Positions 1 through 7,806 of a stretch of 64,000 bases of DNA are shown here, piece by piece. The notes under the pieces were generated by a model. The model ran no database searches. It had not been told where the DNA came from and was given only the letters and a program-made list of their open reading frames with translations. Source of the DNA: Nocardia arizonensis (GTDB taxonomy: Bacteria; Actinomycetota; Actinomycetes; Mycobacteriales; Mycobacteriaceae); NCBI RefSeq assembly GCF_001310275.1, contig NZ_LGYZ01000078.1, positions 62,001-126,000 of the forward strand. Reading direction: 5' to 3'. The stretch's first letter is position 1. Each line of letters begins with the position of its first letter. The position numbers and the translations under genes were made by a program.

Positions 1-1038
1 GTTGACACCGCGTACGCGGCCATGCCCGCGCGGGCCGAGGCCGTGTGGACCGATGTCGCGGGCGGTCGCGCGGTGTGGGCGCGGCGCGGGCGCAGTCTCG
101 CGGTCAACGCCGCGGGCAACCACCCCGGGGTGCATTCGCTGTGGTTGGAGGCCGTCGCACTCGGCTACGGCGTGGCGGTGCGGCCGTCGCGGCGTGAGCC
201 GTTCACCCCGCACCGGCTCGTCGCCGCCCTGTGGGAGGTCGGGTTCACCGGTCCCGAGATCGCGCTGCTGCCCGGCACGCAGCGCATCGTCACGCCGCTG
301 CTGGCCGCCGCCGATCTCGGACTCGTCTACGGCGGCGACGATGTCGTCGCGCGCTACCGCGACGATCCGCGGGTGCTGCCGCAGGGGCCAGGGCGGTCGA
401 AAATCGTGCTCACGGGCGATATCTCGGATCGTCACATCGAATCGGCGGTCGACTCGATCGCGCACCAGGGCGGCACCGCCTGCGTGAACGCGACCGCGGT
501 CTTCGTCGACGGCGACCACCGCGCGGTCGCCGAGCGCATCGCCGAGAGGCTGGCCGCGCTGCCCGCGCTGCCGCCGGAGGATCGCGCCGCCGTGCTGCCG
601 TGCGGTACGGAGGCGTCCGCGCGCGCCGTGGCCGGCGCGGTCGCGCGGGTCGCGCGGGGCGCGCACGCGGTACTGCCCGCCGAGGACATGGTGGTCCCGT
701 TCGGCGACGGGAGCGCCGCGCTGCGCCCGACGCTGTACACCTGCGACCGGTCCGACGCGCCGCAGGCCGGCGCGGAGATGCCCTATCCGTGCGCGTGGGT
801 GCTGCCGTGGTCACCCGGTGAGCTGTCGGTGCTGCGCGACAGTCTCGTGCTCACCGCGTTCACCGACGACGACGACTTCGTCACCGCACTGGTGGACGAC
901 GTGTCGATCCGCAATGTGTACGTCGGCGACGTGCCGACCTACTGGATGGATTTCGGGGTGCCGCACGACGGATTCCTCGGCGAATTCCTCATGCGCTCCA
1001 CAGCGGTGGTCCGGCGGCCCGACCCCGCGCAGAACTGA
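1..1038 (+). CDS. Aldehyde dehydrogenase / acyl-CoA reductase family protein (5' partial)
   Basis: The frame is open from base 1, so the N-terminus lies outside the window. The visible 345 residues look like an ALDH-superfamily protein close to LuxC-type acyl-CoA reductases. They include a stretch VNAAGNHPGVHSLW, a segment reading LLPGTQRIVTPLLAAADLG, and a Cys in TACVNATAVF at the place expected for the thioester-forming nucleophile. Such enzymes reduce an acyl thioester to an aldehyde with NAD(P)H. It lies 14 bp upstream of the AurF-like gene in the same operon. It may therefore release the polyketide reductively, or act on the aryl starter. The family is fairly sure; the substrate is inference. 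Confidence 0.65.
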   Translation, partial: VDTAYAAMPARAEAVWTDVAGGRAVWARRGRSLAVNAAGNHPGVHSLWLEAVALGYGVAVRPSRREPFTPHRLVAALWEVGFTGPEIALLPGTQRIVTPLLAAADLGLVYGGDDVVARYRDDPRVLPQGPGRSKIVLTGDISDRHIESAVDSIAHQGGTACVNATAVFVDGDHRAVAERIAERLAALPALPPEDRAAVLPCGTEASARAVAGAVARVARGAHAVLPAEDMVVPFGDGSAALRPTLYTCDRSDAPQAGAEMPYPCAWVLPWSPGELSVLRDSLVLTAFTDDDDFVTALVDDVSIRNVYVGDVPTYWMDFGVPHDGFLGEFLMRSTAVVRRPDPAQN

Positions 1039-1052
1039 AAGGAACGCAGGTC

Positions 1053-2060
1053 ATGGCTTCGACAGCACCCGATCTGCCCGTCCACGATCCGGCCGATCCC
1101 GTCGAGAGCGCGGTGATCAACCGCTTGGCGGCGAATTGGGGCCGCCGCGCCTCGGTGAAACGCGACGAACCCGATCTCCTGGAATTCTTCGATCCGCTGC
1201 GACCGGATTTCCCGGAAGCCCTGATTCCCTTTCGGGATCACCCCGCCTATCTCCGGTTGCCGCGGACCGTCCGCGACCGCCTGAACGCCTGGGGGTGGAT
1301 CGCGTTCAACAAGAACGTCATCGACATCGAGCAGCATGTGGTCAATCCCGGATTCCAGGCACTGGCCGACGACGCCTTCGGCACCGGTCTCGGCGACACG
1401 CTGATCGTGGCCGCGACCCAGGCCATGGTCGACGAGCAATATCACACGCTCATGCATGTCAATGCCTGCGTGGCCACCCGAAAGGCGCGCGGGTGGGCGC
1501 TGTCGGAGCGGCATCTGCCGTTGTCGCACAAGGTGCGTTCCCACCGGCGCGATCACGATGCCGCCGCGATCGAATCGCCCGGCGCCGCCGCCGTGGTGAG
1601 TCTGGCCTACACCACGGTCGCCGAGATCTCCATCAACGCCTATCTCGACCTGGTCGCGAAGGACCGAACGGTACAGCCTTTCAACCGGACCACCGCCGAT
1701 CTGCACAGCCGCGACGAATACTGCCATTCGTCGGTGGCCGCGGAGCTGGCGGGCATCGTCTACCACGACATGCGGGCCGAGGACCGGCGGCTACTGCTCG
1801 ACACGATGGCCCGCGCCATGGACGCCTTCGCCGCCACGGATCTCACCACCTGGTCGGCGATCCTGGAATACGAGCGGATTCCCGACGCCGAGCGGATCGT
1901 GGCCGATGTACGGGAGGGGGGAGGGCCGACCCGGCTCCTCCAGGATTTCAGCGGTCTGCACCGGCTCTGCCTGGCCTGGGATGTCATGGACGACATTCCC
2001 TTCGACTGGTCGCGGACCACCGTAGACACACCGTTACCGGATGTTCCCCCGGGGGGATGA
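1053..2060 (+). CDS. AurF-type di-iron arylamine N-oxygenase
   Basis: This 335-residue protein matches the AurF/CmlI family, which oxidises arylamines through hydroxylamine and nitroso to nitro compounds. All seven expected iron ligands are visible: E93 (DIEQH), E128 and H131 (DEQYH), E191 (VAEIS), and H218, E222, H225 in HSRDEYCH, which fits H-x3-E-x2-H. AurF itself converts p-aminobenzoate to p-nitrobenzoate. Here pabAB and pabC follow directly, which points to p-aminobenzoate or a PABA-primed polyketide as substrate. In azoxymycin biosynthesis the homologue AzoC gives nitroso and hydroxylamine products that couple to an azoxy bond, so nitro and azoxy outcomes are both possible. The ATG has an AAAGGA motif upstream. 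It ends 3 bp before the pabAB start. Confidence 0.9.
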   Translation: MASTAPDLPVHDPADPVESAVINRLAANWGRRASVKRDEPDLLEFFDPLRPDFPEALIPFRDHPAYLRLPRTVRDRLNAWGWIAFNKNVIDIEQHVVNPGFQALADDAFGTGLGDTLIVAATQAMVDEQYHTLMHVNACVATRKARGWALSERHLPLSHKVRSHRRDHDAAAIESPGAAAVVSLAYTTVAEISINAYLDLVAKDRTVQPFNRTTADLHSRDEYCHSSVAAELAGIVYHDMRAEDRRLLLDTMARAMDAFAATDLTTWSAILEYERIPDAERIVADVREGGGPTRLLQDFSGLHRLCLAWDVMDDIPFDWSRTTVDTPLPDVPPGG

Positions 2061-2063
2061 GCA

Positions 2064-4160
2064 ATGCGCACGTTACTGGTCGACAATCACGATTCCTATA
2101 CCTACAACCTCTATCAGCTCATCGCCGCCACCACCGGTGTGCCGCCGACGGTGGCCTACAACGACGACCTGCGCTGGGATCAGCTGGATCTGGACGACTT
2201 CGACGCCGCGATAATCTCGCCGGGTCCGGGAAATCCCACCCGCGAAGCCGATTTCGGCTACAGCGCGGCGGTGATTCGGCGGCGCGGGCTGCCCGTGCTC
2301 GGGGTTTGCCTCGGACATCAGGGCATCGGCGCGCATTTCGGCGGCCGGGTGGACAGCGCGCCGCGGGCGCGCCACGGCCACGTCAGCGATGTGCGGCATT
2401 GCGAGGAGGATCTGTTCGAAGGCATTCCGAACCCCTTCAAGGTGGTGCGATACCACTCCCTGCACGTGCCCGCGCCGCTGCCGGGGGAGCTCGAGGCGCT
2501 GGCGACCTCGGAGGACGATGTGGTGATGGCCTTGCGGCACCGCAGCCTGCCGCGCTGGGGCGTGCAGTTCCACCCGGAGTCGGTGTCCACCGAATACGGC
2601 GGCGAGCTGATCGCGAACTTCCTTCGCCTGGCCCGGGATTCGGCCTCCGATCCGATCGAGATCCGCGCGGGTGCTGCGGTCGAGCCGCGGTCGCCGGAGG
2701 CGCTCGAGGTGCAGTGGCGGGTCGTGGAGCACGAGGTCGACACCGAATTCGTGGCCCGCGAGATCTTCGGCGCGCACGAGCGGATGTTCTGGCTGGACTC
2801 GGCGCGCGTGGTCGAGGGCATGTCGCGGTTCTCCTTCCTCGGCGCGGACATGGGTGTGGCCGGTGAGACCCTGACCTACGACGTGGGCACCGAACATGTG
2901 CGGGTGCACACCCACACCGGCACGCACCTGGAAGCCGGATCGATCTTCGATGCCCTCGGCCGCAGGCTCGATACCGCCGTGGCGGGGGCCGAGGGATTGC
3001 CCTTCGACCTCACCGGCGGCTACGTGGGCTACTTCGGCTACGAGATGAAGGCCGAATGCGGTCTGAACCGCCGCCATGTCGCGCCGACGCCCGACGCGGT
3101 GTGGATGCGGGCCGACCACCTCGTCGTGGTCGACCACGAGGCCGCGCGGACATACGTCGTGGCCGTGGTCGGCTCCTCGCGGGTGTCGGCCGCGCTCGGC
3201 TGGCTCGACAACACCACGCGCGCACTGCGTTCCGCGCGGCGCGAAGCCGCCCTCGACCCGCCGCACGACACGGGCGGCGCACTGGTCGACAGCGACGCGG
3301 TGGAACCGTTCGCGCGCCCGCGCGGGGAATACCTCGACGCCATCGCACGGGTCCGTGAACGGCTGCTGGCCGGGGACAGCTACGAGGTTTGCCTCACCAA
3401 CAACGTGCACCTGCCCGCACCGCCGGTGGCCGACGAACTCGACGCCTACCTGCGGCTGCGGCGGACCAATCCGGCTCCCTACGCGGCATTCCTGCGCTGC
3501 GGCGAGCTGACGGTGCACTGCTCGTCCCCGGAACGGTTCCTGCGCATCGACCGTGACCGGGTCGTGGAGAGCAAACCGATCAAGGGCACGGCGGCGCGCG
3601 GTGCGACCGCGGAGCAGGACGAGCGGCTGCGCGCGAGTCTGTCGGCCGACCCCAAGACCCGGGCCGAGAACCTCATGATCGTGGACCTGCTGCGCAACGA
3701 TCTCGGCCGGGTGTGTCGGGTCGGAACGGTGAGCGTGCCGGAGTTCATGGCCACCGAGACCTATACCACCGTGCACCAACTGGTTTCGACCGTGCGCGGC
3801 GAACTGGCCGACGGCGTGGGCGCGCTCGACGTCGTGCGCGCGTGCTTCCCGGGCGGTTCGATGACCGGTGCGCCGAAACTGCGCACCACCGACATCGTCG
3901 ACGAGCTGGAAACCGAAGCGCGCGGGGTCTATTCGGGCACGCTGGGGTATCTGGGGTTCAACGGGACCGCCGACCTGAACATCGTCATCCGCACCGCGGT
4001 GCGCTGGCGCGACAGCCTGTCGGTCGGCGCGGGCGGCGCGCTCGTGCTCGGCTCCGATCCCACGGCCGAGTACGAGGAGATGCTGCTCAAGGCGGCGGCG
4101 CTGGCCCGGGTGTTCCTCGCGCCGCGAACCGGTCTCACGGTCGGAGGCGGACGTGGATGA
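2064..4160 (+). CDS. pabAB: Fused aminodeoxychorismate synthase PabAB
   Basis: This 698-residue protein fuses a glutamine amidotransferase (about 1-195) to a chorismate-binding synthase domain (about 225-690). The amidotransferase triad is C82 (GVCLGHQ), H170 and E172 (QFHPES). The synthase half shows ESKPIKGTAARG, LMIVDLLRNDLGR and GGSMTGAPK, typical of PabB/TrpE. It would make 4-amino-4-deoxychorismate from chorismate and glutamine. Fused PabAB proteins are common in antibiotic clusters that need extra PABA. Sitting between an arylamine N-oxygenase and pabC, this is a dedicated starter-supply gene rather than the folate copy. Its 3' end overlaps pabC by 8 nt, so translation is probably coupled. 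Confidence 0.93.
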   Translation: MRTLLVDNHDSYTYNLYQLIAATTGVPPTVAYNDDLRWDQLDLDDFDAAIISPGPGNPTREADFGYSAAVIRRRGLPVLGVCLGHQGIGAHFGGRVDSAPRARHGHVSDVRHCEEDLFEGIPNPFKVVRYHSLHVPAPLPGELEALATSEDDVVMALRHRSLPRWGVQFHPESVSTEYGGELIANFLRLARDSASDPIEIRAGAAVEPRSPEALEVQWRVVEHEVDTEFVAREIFGAHERMFWLDSARVVEGMSRFSFLGADMGVAGETLTYDVGTEHVRVHTHTGTHLEAGSIFDALGRRLDTAVAGAEGLPFDLTGGYVGYFGYEMKAECGLNRRHVAPTPDAVWMRADHLVVVDHEAARTYVVAVVGSSRVSAALGWLDNTTRALRSARREAALDPPHDTGGALVDSDAVEPFARPRGEYLDAIARVRERLLAGDSYEVCLTNNVHLPAPPVADELDAYLRLRRTNPAPYAAFLRCGELTVHCSSPERFLRIDRDRVVESKPIKGTAARGATAEQDERLRASLSADPKTRAENLMIVDLLRNDLGRVCRVGTVSVPEFMATETYTTVHQLVSTVRGELADGVGALDVVRACFPGGSMTGAPKLRTTDIVDELETEARGVYSGTLGYLGFNGTADLNIVIRTAVRWRDSLSVGAGGALVLGSDPTAEYEEMLLKAAALARVFLAPRTGLTVGGGRG

Positions 4161-4956
4161 GCTGTTCGGATTCGATCCGGTGGACGGCCGACTCGTACCC
4201 GCCGACGAACTCGGCGCGGTGGACGTGATGGACTCGTGGCTGGTGACCGATGGGCGTGTGCGCGGCCGCGACCTGCACGAGATCCGTTTCACGGCTTCGG
4301 TCCTCGCGCGTCACCCGGCGAGCGGGTCCGCCGTGGCGGAATTCCTGGCCGAGGCGCATCCGCTGGTGCCATCGACGGGTCGCTGGTTCCCACGGATCGA
4401 GTGCTCGCGCGACGGCGAACTCGGGCTGCGGGTGCGGCGGATGCCGCAGGTGCTGACCACGGCGCGGATATGGACCGCGACCCTGCCGGACCCGCGCTCG
4501 GAACCGACGATCAAAGGCCCGGACCAGCGACAGCTGACCGAACTACGTCAGATCGCGGCACATTTCGGCGCCGACGAGGCGCTGCTCACCGATTCCGACG
4601 GATATGTCCTCGAGGGCGCGTTCAGTTCGATCGGCTGGTGGCGCGGTGAGACGCTGTGCTTCCCCCGTCCTGACGCGCCGATCCTGCCCGGTGTCACGCG
4701 CAGACTACTCGAGACCGTCGCAGGCTCCTTCGGCGTGGCCGTCGAGTACGAGCGGGTGCGGCCCGACGATCTGGTGGGACTGCCGATCTGGGTGCTGAGT
4801 TCCCTGCACGGCATTCGGGAGGCGGTCCGGTGGACGGGCCATCCTGATCCGCCTCCGGCGTGTCGGTCCCGCGAGGTCTGGCAGCGCGCCTTGGATGAAC
4901 TGGCGACCACGATCGAGCACCTCACACCGGACACGGGAGATATCCAACATGCCTGA
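4153..4956 (+). CDS. pabC: Aminodeoxychorismate lyase (class IV aminotransferase fold)
   Basis: This 267-residue fold-type IV PLP enzyme should remove pyruvate from aminodeoxychorismate to give p-aminobenzoate. The PLP lysine is probably K121 (TIKGPDQ), and the family motif appears as LEGAFSSIGW. The GTG start has a GGAGG five bases upstream and overlaps the end of pabAB. Together the two genes complete chorismate-to-PABA synthesis inside the cluster. A D-amino-acid or branched-chain aminotransferase role is possible from sequence alone, but the position next to pabAB makes lyase activity much more likely. Confidence 0.88.
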   Translation: MDELFGFDPVDGRLVPADELGAVDVMDSWLVTDGRVRGRDLHEIRFTASVLARHPASGSAVAEFLAEAHPLVPSTGRWFPRIECSRDGELGLRVRRMPQVLTTARIWTATLPDPRSEPTIKGPDQRQLTELRQIAAHFGADEALLTDSDGYVLEGAFSSIGWWRGETLCFPRPDAPILPGVTRRLLETVAGSFGVAVEYERVRPDDLVGLPIWVLSSLHGIREAVRWTGHPDPPPACRSREVWQRALDELATTIEHLTPDTGDIQHA

Positions 4957-5665
4957 TCCGTTCGTCGAATACCTCGCCGAGTCGGGATGGAACAGCCTGA
5001 CTTCCGTCCGCGCCGGGCTCGAGGACGCGGGCCTGCCGGTCCCGGACGCGCGATACCTGCGCGAGACATTCACCGCCGCGGACTGGAAACAGGCCCACCG
5101 CCTGGCCGATGCGCTCGGCGAACGCTTCGCCAAGGCGCGTTTCGCCGAGGACGTCACCTACGGTCCGGTCCTGATTCCCGATCCCGCGCGGCTGGACGTG
5201 CGCGCGGCGGTGCCGCGGGAATTGCGCGTCGATCAGGTCGAGGTGCGCACCGCCGACTTCGTCGACGACGCGCTGCCCGAAGGCGTGTCGGTGACCGATG
5301 AGGGCATGGACTGGACCCTCGCGGTGTCGGTGGTGAGTTCCGCCGGAATCGCCGCGGGCAGCTACAACGACATCGTCGGCGAACAGGACCCGCACTACTT
5401 CGTCGTCGACGGCAGCGACACCCGCGACCTCATGATCCGCCAGGTCTGGGGTGCGCGCACGCTCCAGTGCGGCCGCGAGATGCCCGACTGCGAACAGCGC
5501 GAGAGCTGGACCTTCTCGCTGTTCCCCGGCGAGGGGCTGCTCGACGGGCGGGCCGCGTCCGGCACCGTGCTGCACGGCACCGTCCGACATCGGCTCGGCC
5601 GGGCCGACCGCGGCATCAAGTCGGCCCGCGCGTGCCCGGCGCTGCTGGTGGAGGTGTCGCGATGA
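4949..5665 (+). CDS. Unrecognised cluster protein, 238 aa
   Basis: I do not recognise a family. The protein is soluble, with no signal peptide or membrane segment. It starts MPDPFVEYLAESGW, has a charged helical N-terminal third, and ends with a Cys-containing region (TLQCGREMPDCEQRES) and a basic tail. It overlaps pabC by 8 nt upstream and the acyltransferase gene by an ATGA junction downstream, so it is embedded in the operon and surely co-expressed. A role in starter activation, loading or chain handling would fit, because no obvious PABA:ACP ligase is seen in the visible part of the cluster. This is only inference from position. Confidence 0.7.
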   Translation: MPDPFVEYLAESGWNSLTSVRAGLEDAGLPVPDARYLRETFTAADWKQAHRLADALGERFAKARFAEDVTYGPVLIPDPARLDVRAAVPRELRVDQVEVRTADFVDDALPEGVSVTDEGMDWTLAVSVVSSAGIAAGSYNDIVGEQDPHYFVVDGSDTRDLMIRQVWGARTLQCGREMPDCEQRESWTFSLFPGEGLLDGRAASGTVLHGTVRHRLGRADRGIKSARACPALLVEVSR

Positions 5666-6531
5666 ACGCCATCGCCGAGGTCGTCGTGTTTCCCGGACAG
5701 GGCAGCCAGCGCGTCGGCATGGGCGGCGAGCTGTTCGACCGCTATACGGATCTGGTCGCCGAGGCGGACGAGATCCTCGGATATCGCGTCCGCACACTGT
5801 GTCTGGAGGATGCCGACGACTGTCTCGGCCGCACCGAATACACCCAGCCCGCGCTGTTCGTCGTCAACGCGCTGCACTATCTGGCCCACCTCGAGGACGC
5901 GCCGCGGCCCTCGCTGGTGCTCGGACACAGTCTCGGCGAATACAACGCGCTGCTCGCCGCCGGGGTCTTCGATTTCGCGACCGGTCTGCGCCTGGTCCAG
6001 GCGCGGGCCGCGGCCATGAGCAAGGTCGAGGACGGCGGCATGTCGGCGGTCATCGGACTGTCCGAAGAGGTCATCGCCTATGTCCTCGGCCGTGAGCGGA
6101 TCACCGGCGTGGATGTGGCGAATCTGAACACGCCACGGCAAGTGGTGCTTTCGGGTCCGCTGGACGAATTGGGCGCGTGCGCACGGCCGCTGACGGCGGC
6201 CGGTGCGAAGATGGTGCGCCCGTTGGCGGTCAGCGGTCCCTTCCATTCCCGATATATGGCGCGCGCACGGCGGGAGCTGGCGGAGGTGTTCGCCGCGACC
6301 ACGTTCGGCGCGCCGACGATTCCGGTTATCGCCAACGTCACCGGGCGACCCTACGAATCCGATACCGTCGCCGAACTGCTGAGCATGCAGATCGACAACC
6401 CGGTGCGGTGGGGCCAGTCCTGCTATCGGCTGCTCGCCGCACCCGACACCACCGTCACCGAGATGTACAGCAACAACCTCACGAGGATGTTCGCGCAGAT
6501 GCGCCGGTACTTCGACGCCATGGAGAGTTGA
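5662..6531 (+). CDS. Malonyl-CoA:ACP acyltransferase (FabD-like)
   Basis: This 289-residue acyltransferase has the nucleophile S90 in GHSLGEY and the partner H195 in GPFHSRYM. The oxyanion-loop motif FPGQGSQRVGMG is at the N-terminus. It should load malonyl units onto the cluster ACP encoded 1 kb downstream. The start is an ATG inside an ATGA overlap with the preceding gene, chosen over longer upstream starts because the FabD family begins with this motif. A discrete MAT is common in trans-acting and aryl-polyene type systems. A proofreading acyl hydrolase role is a less likely alternative. Confidence 0.88.
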   Translation: MNAIAEVVVFPGQGSQRVGMGGELFDRYTDLVAEADEILGYRVRTLCLEDADDCLGRTEYTQPALFVVNALHYLAHLEDAPRPSLVLGHSLGEYNALLAAGVFDFATGLRLVQARAAAMSKVEDGGMSAVIGLSEEVIAYVLGRERITGVDVANLNTPRQVVLSGPLDELGACARPLTAAGAKMVRPLAVSGPFHSRYMARARRELAEVFAATTFGAPTIPVIANVTGRPYESDTVAELLSMQIDNPVRWGQSCYRLLAAPDTTVTEMYSNNLTRMFAQMRRYFDAMES

Positions 6532-6535
6532 TGAC

Positions 6536-7006
6536 ATGTCCGTGTTCAACCGCGATTTCATCGGCCGCGAATTCGGTCCGGTAGGCCCATACGAGGTGAG
6601 CCGCGAGAAGATCCGCGACTACGCCCTGGCCACCGGCGACCCGCACCCGGTCTACCTCGACCCCGAAGCGGCCCGCGCCGCGGGCTATCCCGATGTGATC
6701 GCACCGCCAAGCTTCCCGGTCATCCTTTTCTTCCGATTCGGCGGATGGCCGCTCTACGACCCGGAATTCGGCAAACGCGCCAAGCCGATCTGCGTGCACC
6801 GCGCGCAGTCGGTGTCCACCGTGCGCCCGATCCACCCCGGCGACCTGCTTGTCATGTCCACGAAGGTCACCGACATCACCGAGGTCGGCCCGCACGACCA
6901 GTTCGACATGACCCACACCATCGACGACCACGAGGGCGCGACGGTATCCGTGGTACGCAACTGCATCATCTCCCGCCACGTCCCCGGACTGGAGGCGGTG
7001 GCATGA
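6536..7006 (+). CDS. MaoC-like hotdog dehydratase, HadA/HadC-type subunit
   Basis: This 156-residue MaoC N-terminal-type hotdog protein carries the hydratase signature as ATGDPHPVYLD. D35 is present, but the catalytic His five residues on is Y40. That pattern matches the non-catalytic HadA/HadC subunits of mycobacterial (3R)-hydroxyacyl-ACP dehydratase. The next gene encodes a partner with both residues, so the two probably form a HadAB-like heterodimer acting on 3-hydroxyacyl intermediates. The ATG follows a GGAGAG at 8 nt. It shares an ATGA overlap with the partner gene. Confidence 0.82.
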   Translation: MSVFNRDFIGREFGPVGPYEVSREKIRDYALATGDPHPVYLDPEAARAAGYPDVIAPPSFPVILFFRFGGWPLYDPEFGKRAKPICVHRAQSVSTVRPIHPGDLLVMSTKVTDITEVGPHDQFDMTHTIDDHEGATVSVVRNCIISRHVPGLEAVA

Positions 7007-7437
7007 CGGCGCGGCTCGACTACGACGCGGTCTCGGTGGGCGACGCGCTGCCGGATCACGAGGTGGTGCTGAAGCGCGTCGACCTGTTGCGCTACTGCGG
7101 GGCCTGTTCGGATTTCACCGGCACGCACTGGAACGAGCGCGTCGCCGTCTCGGTGGGGTTGCCCGACGTCATCTCCCACGGCACCCTGAACATCGCCGCC
7201 GCCACCAGGCTGGTCAGCGACTGGCTCGGTGATCCGGGCGCGGTGCTCGGCTACACCGTGACCCGTTTCTCCCATCCGGTGGTGGTGCCCGACGACGACG
7301 AGGGCGGTCGCATGATCGTGCGCGGCGTGGTCGAGGAGAAGCTTCCCGACCGCCGCGCGGTCGTCCGGCTCACCGCCAAGACCGCCGATGGCAAACAGGT
7401 CATGGGCGGGGCGCGGGTCCACGTCCGACTCGCCTGA
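7003..7437 (+). CDS. MaoC-like hotdog dehydratase, HadB-type catalytic subunit
   Basis: This 144-residue hotdog protein has the R-hydratase signature CSDFTGTHWNE with D37 and H42 correctly five apart, followed by VGLPDVISHGTL as in HadB. It is expected to dehydrate (3R)-hydroxyacyl-ACP to trans-enoyl-ACP, paired with the His-less subunit encoded just upstream. The gene starts at an ATGA overlap. The cluster also encodes two FabZ-like proteins, so there may be two dehydratase systems, perhaps for different chain lengths or for installing different double bonds. Confidence 0.82.
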   Translation: MTARLDYDAVSVGDALPDHEVVLKRVDLLRYCGACSDFTGTHWNERVAVSVGLPDVISHGTLNIAAATRLVSDWLGDPGAVLGYTVTRFSHPVVVPDDDEGGRMIVRGVVEEKLPDRRAVVRLTAKTADGKQVMGGARVHVRLA

Positions 7438-7447
7438 TCCAATTCCC

Positions 7448-7472
7448 GGCGCGCACGCCATCCGCGCGCGCC
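7448..7472 (+). promoter_or_regulatory. GC-rich hairpin before the ACP gene
   Basis: A 7-bp inverted repeat (GGCGCGC at 7448-7454 and GCGCGCC at 7466-7472) sits in the only sizeable gap of the operon, 108 bp before the ACP gene. It could partially terminate transcription or stabilise the ACP-side mRNA. No T-run follows and GC is high, so chance is possible. Confidence 0.25.
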
Positions 7473-7545
7473 GTTCCCTCGATACCTGCCGGTCCGGCTC
7501 GCGCACCGGCATTCGAATGAGCAAGTCCCAGTGAGGAGTTCCATC

Positions 7546-7806
7546 ATGCAGCTCACCGACACCGATCGCGCCGACATCAAGGTCCTGGTCTGTGACATCC
7601 TCGAACTCGACCCCGAGGAGGTCACCTCGGGCAGTCACTTCGTCGACGACCACGGCGCGGATTCACTGCTGGCGATCGAGATACTGTCCGCGTTGGAGAA
7701 GAAGTACCGGGTCAAGATCGACCAGGCGAATCTGACCCGCATGAGTTCCCTGGACGGAATACATCAGGTGCTGGTCGAATCCGATCGCGTCGGGGCCGCG
7801 TCGTGA
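7546..7806 (+). CDS. Acyl carrier protein
   Basis: This 86-residue carrier protein has the phosphopantetheine serine S40 in HGADSLLAIE, in the usual four-helix acidic context. The ATG at 7546 has a clean GAGGAG seven bases upstream, so it is preferred over a GTG 15 nt earlier. Its stop overlaps the KS-alpha start (GTGA). It should carry the growing polyketide chain for the KS/CLF pair, ketoreductase and dehydratases around it. It is the only carrier protein seen in the visible part of the cluster. Confidence 0.92.
   Translation: MQLTDTDRADIKVLVCDILELDPEEVTSGSHFVDDHGADSLLAIEILSALEKKYRVKIDQANLTRMSSLDGIHQVLVESDRVGAAS

Noticed and set aside
2073..4292. A 739-codon open frame antisense to pabAB
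   Set aside because: Its translation is Arg/His/Gly-rich with no recognisable domain, and pabAB on the other strand has clear catalytic motifs. It is a GC-bias shadow.
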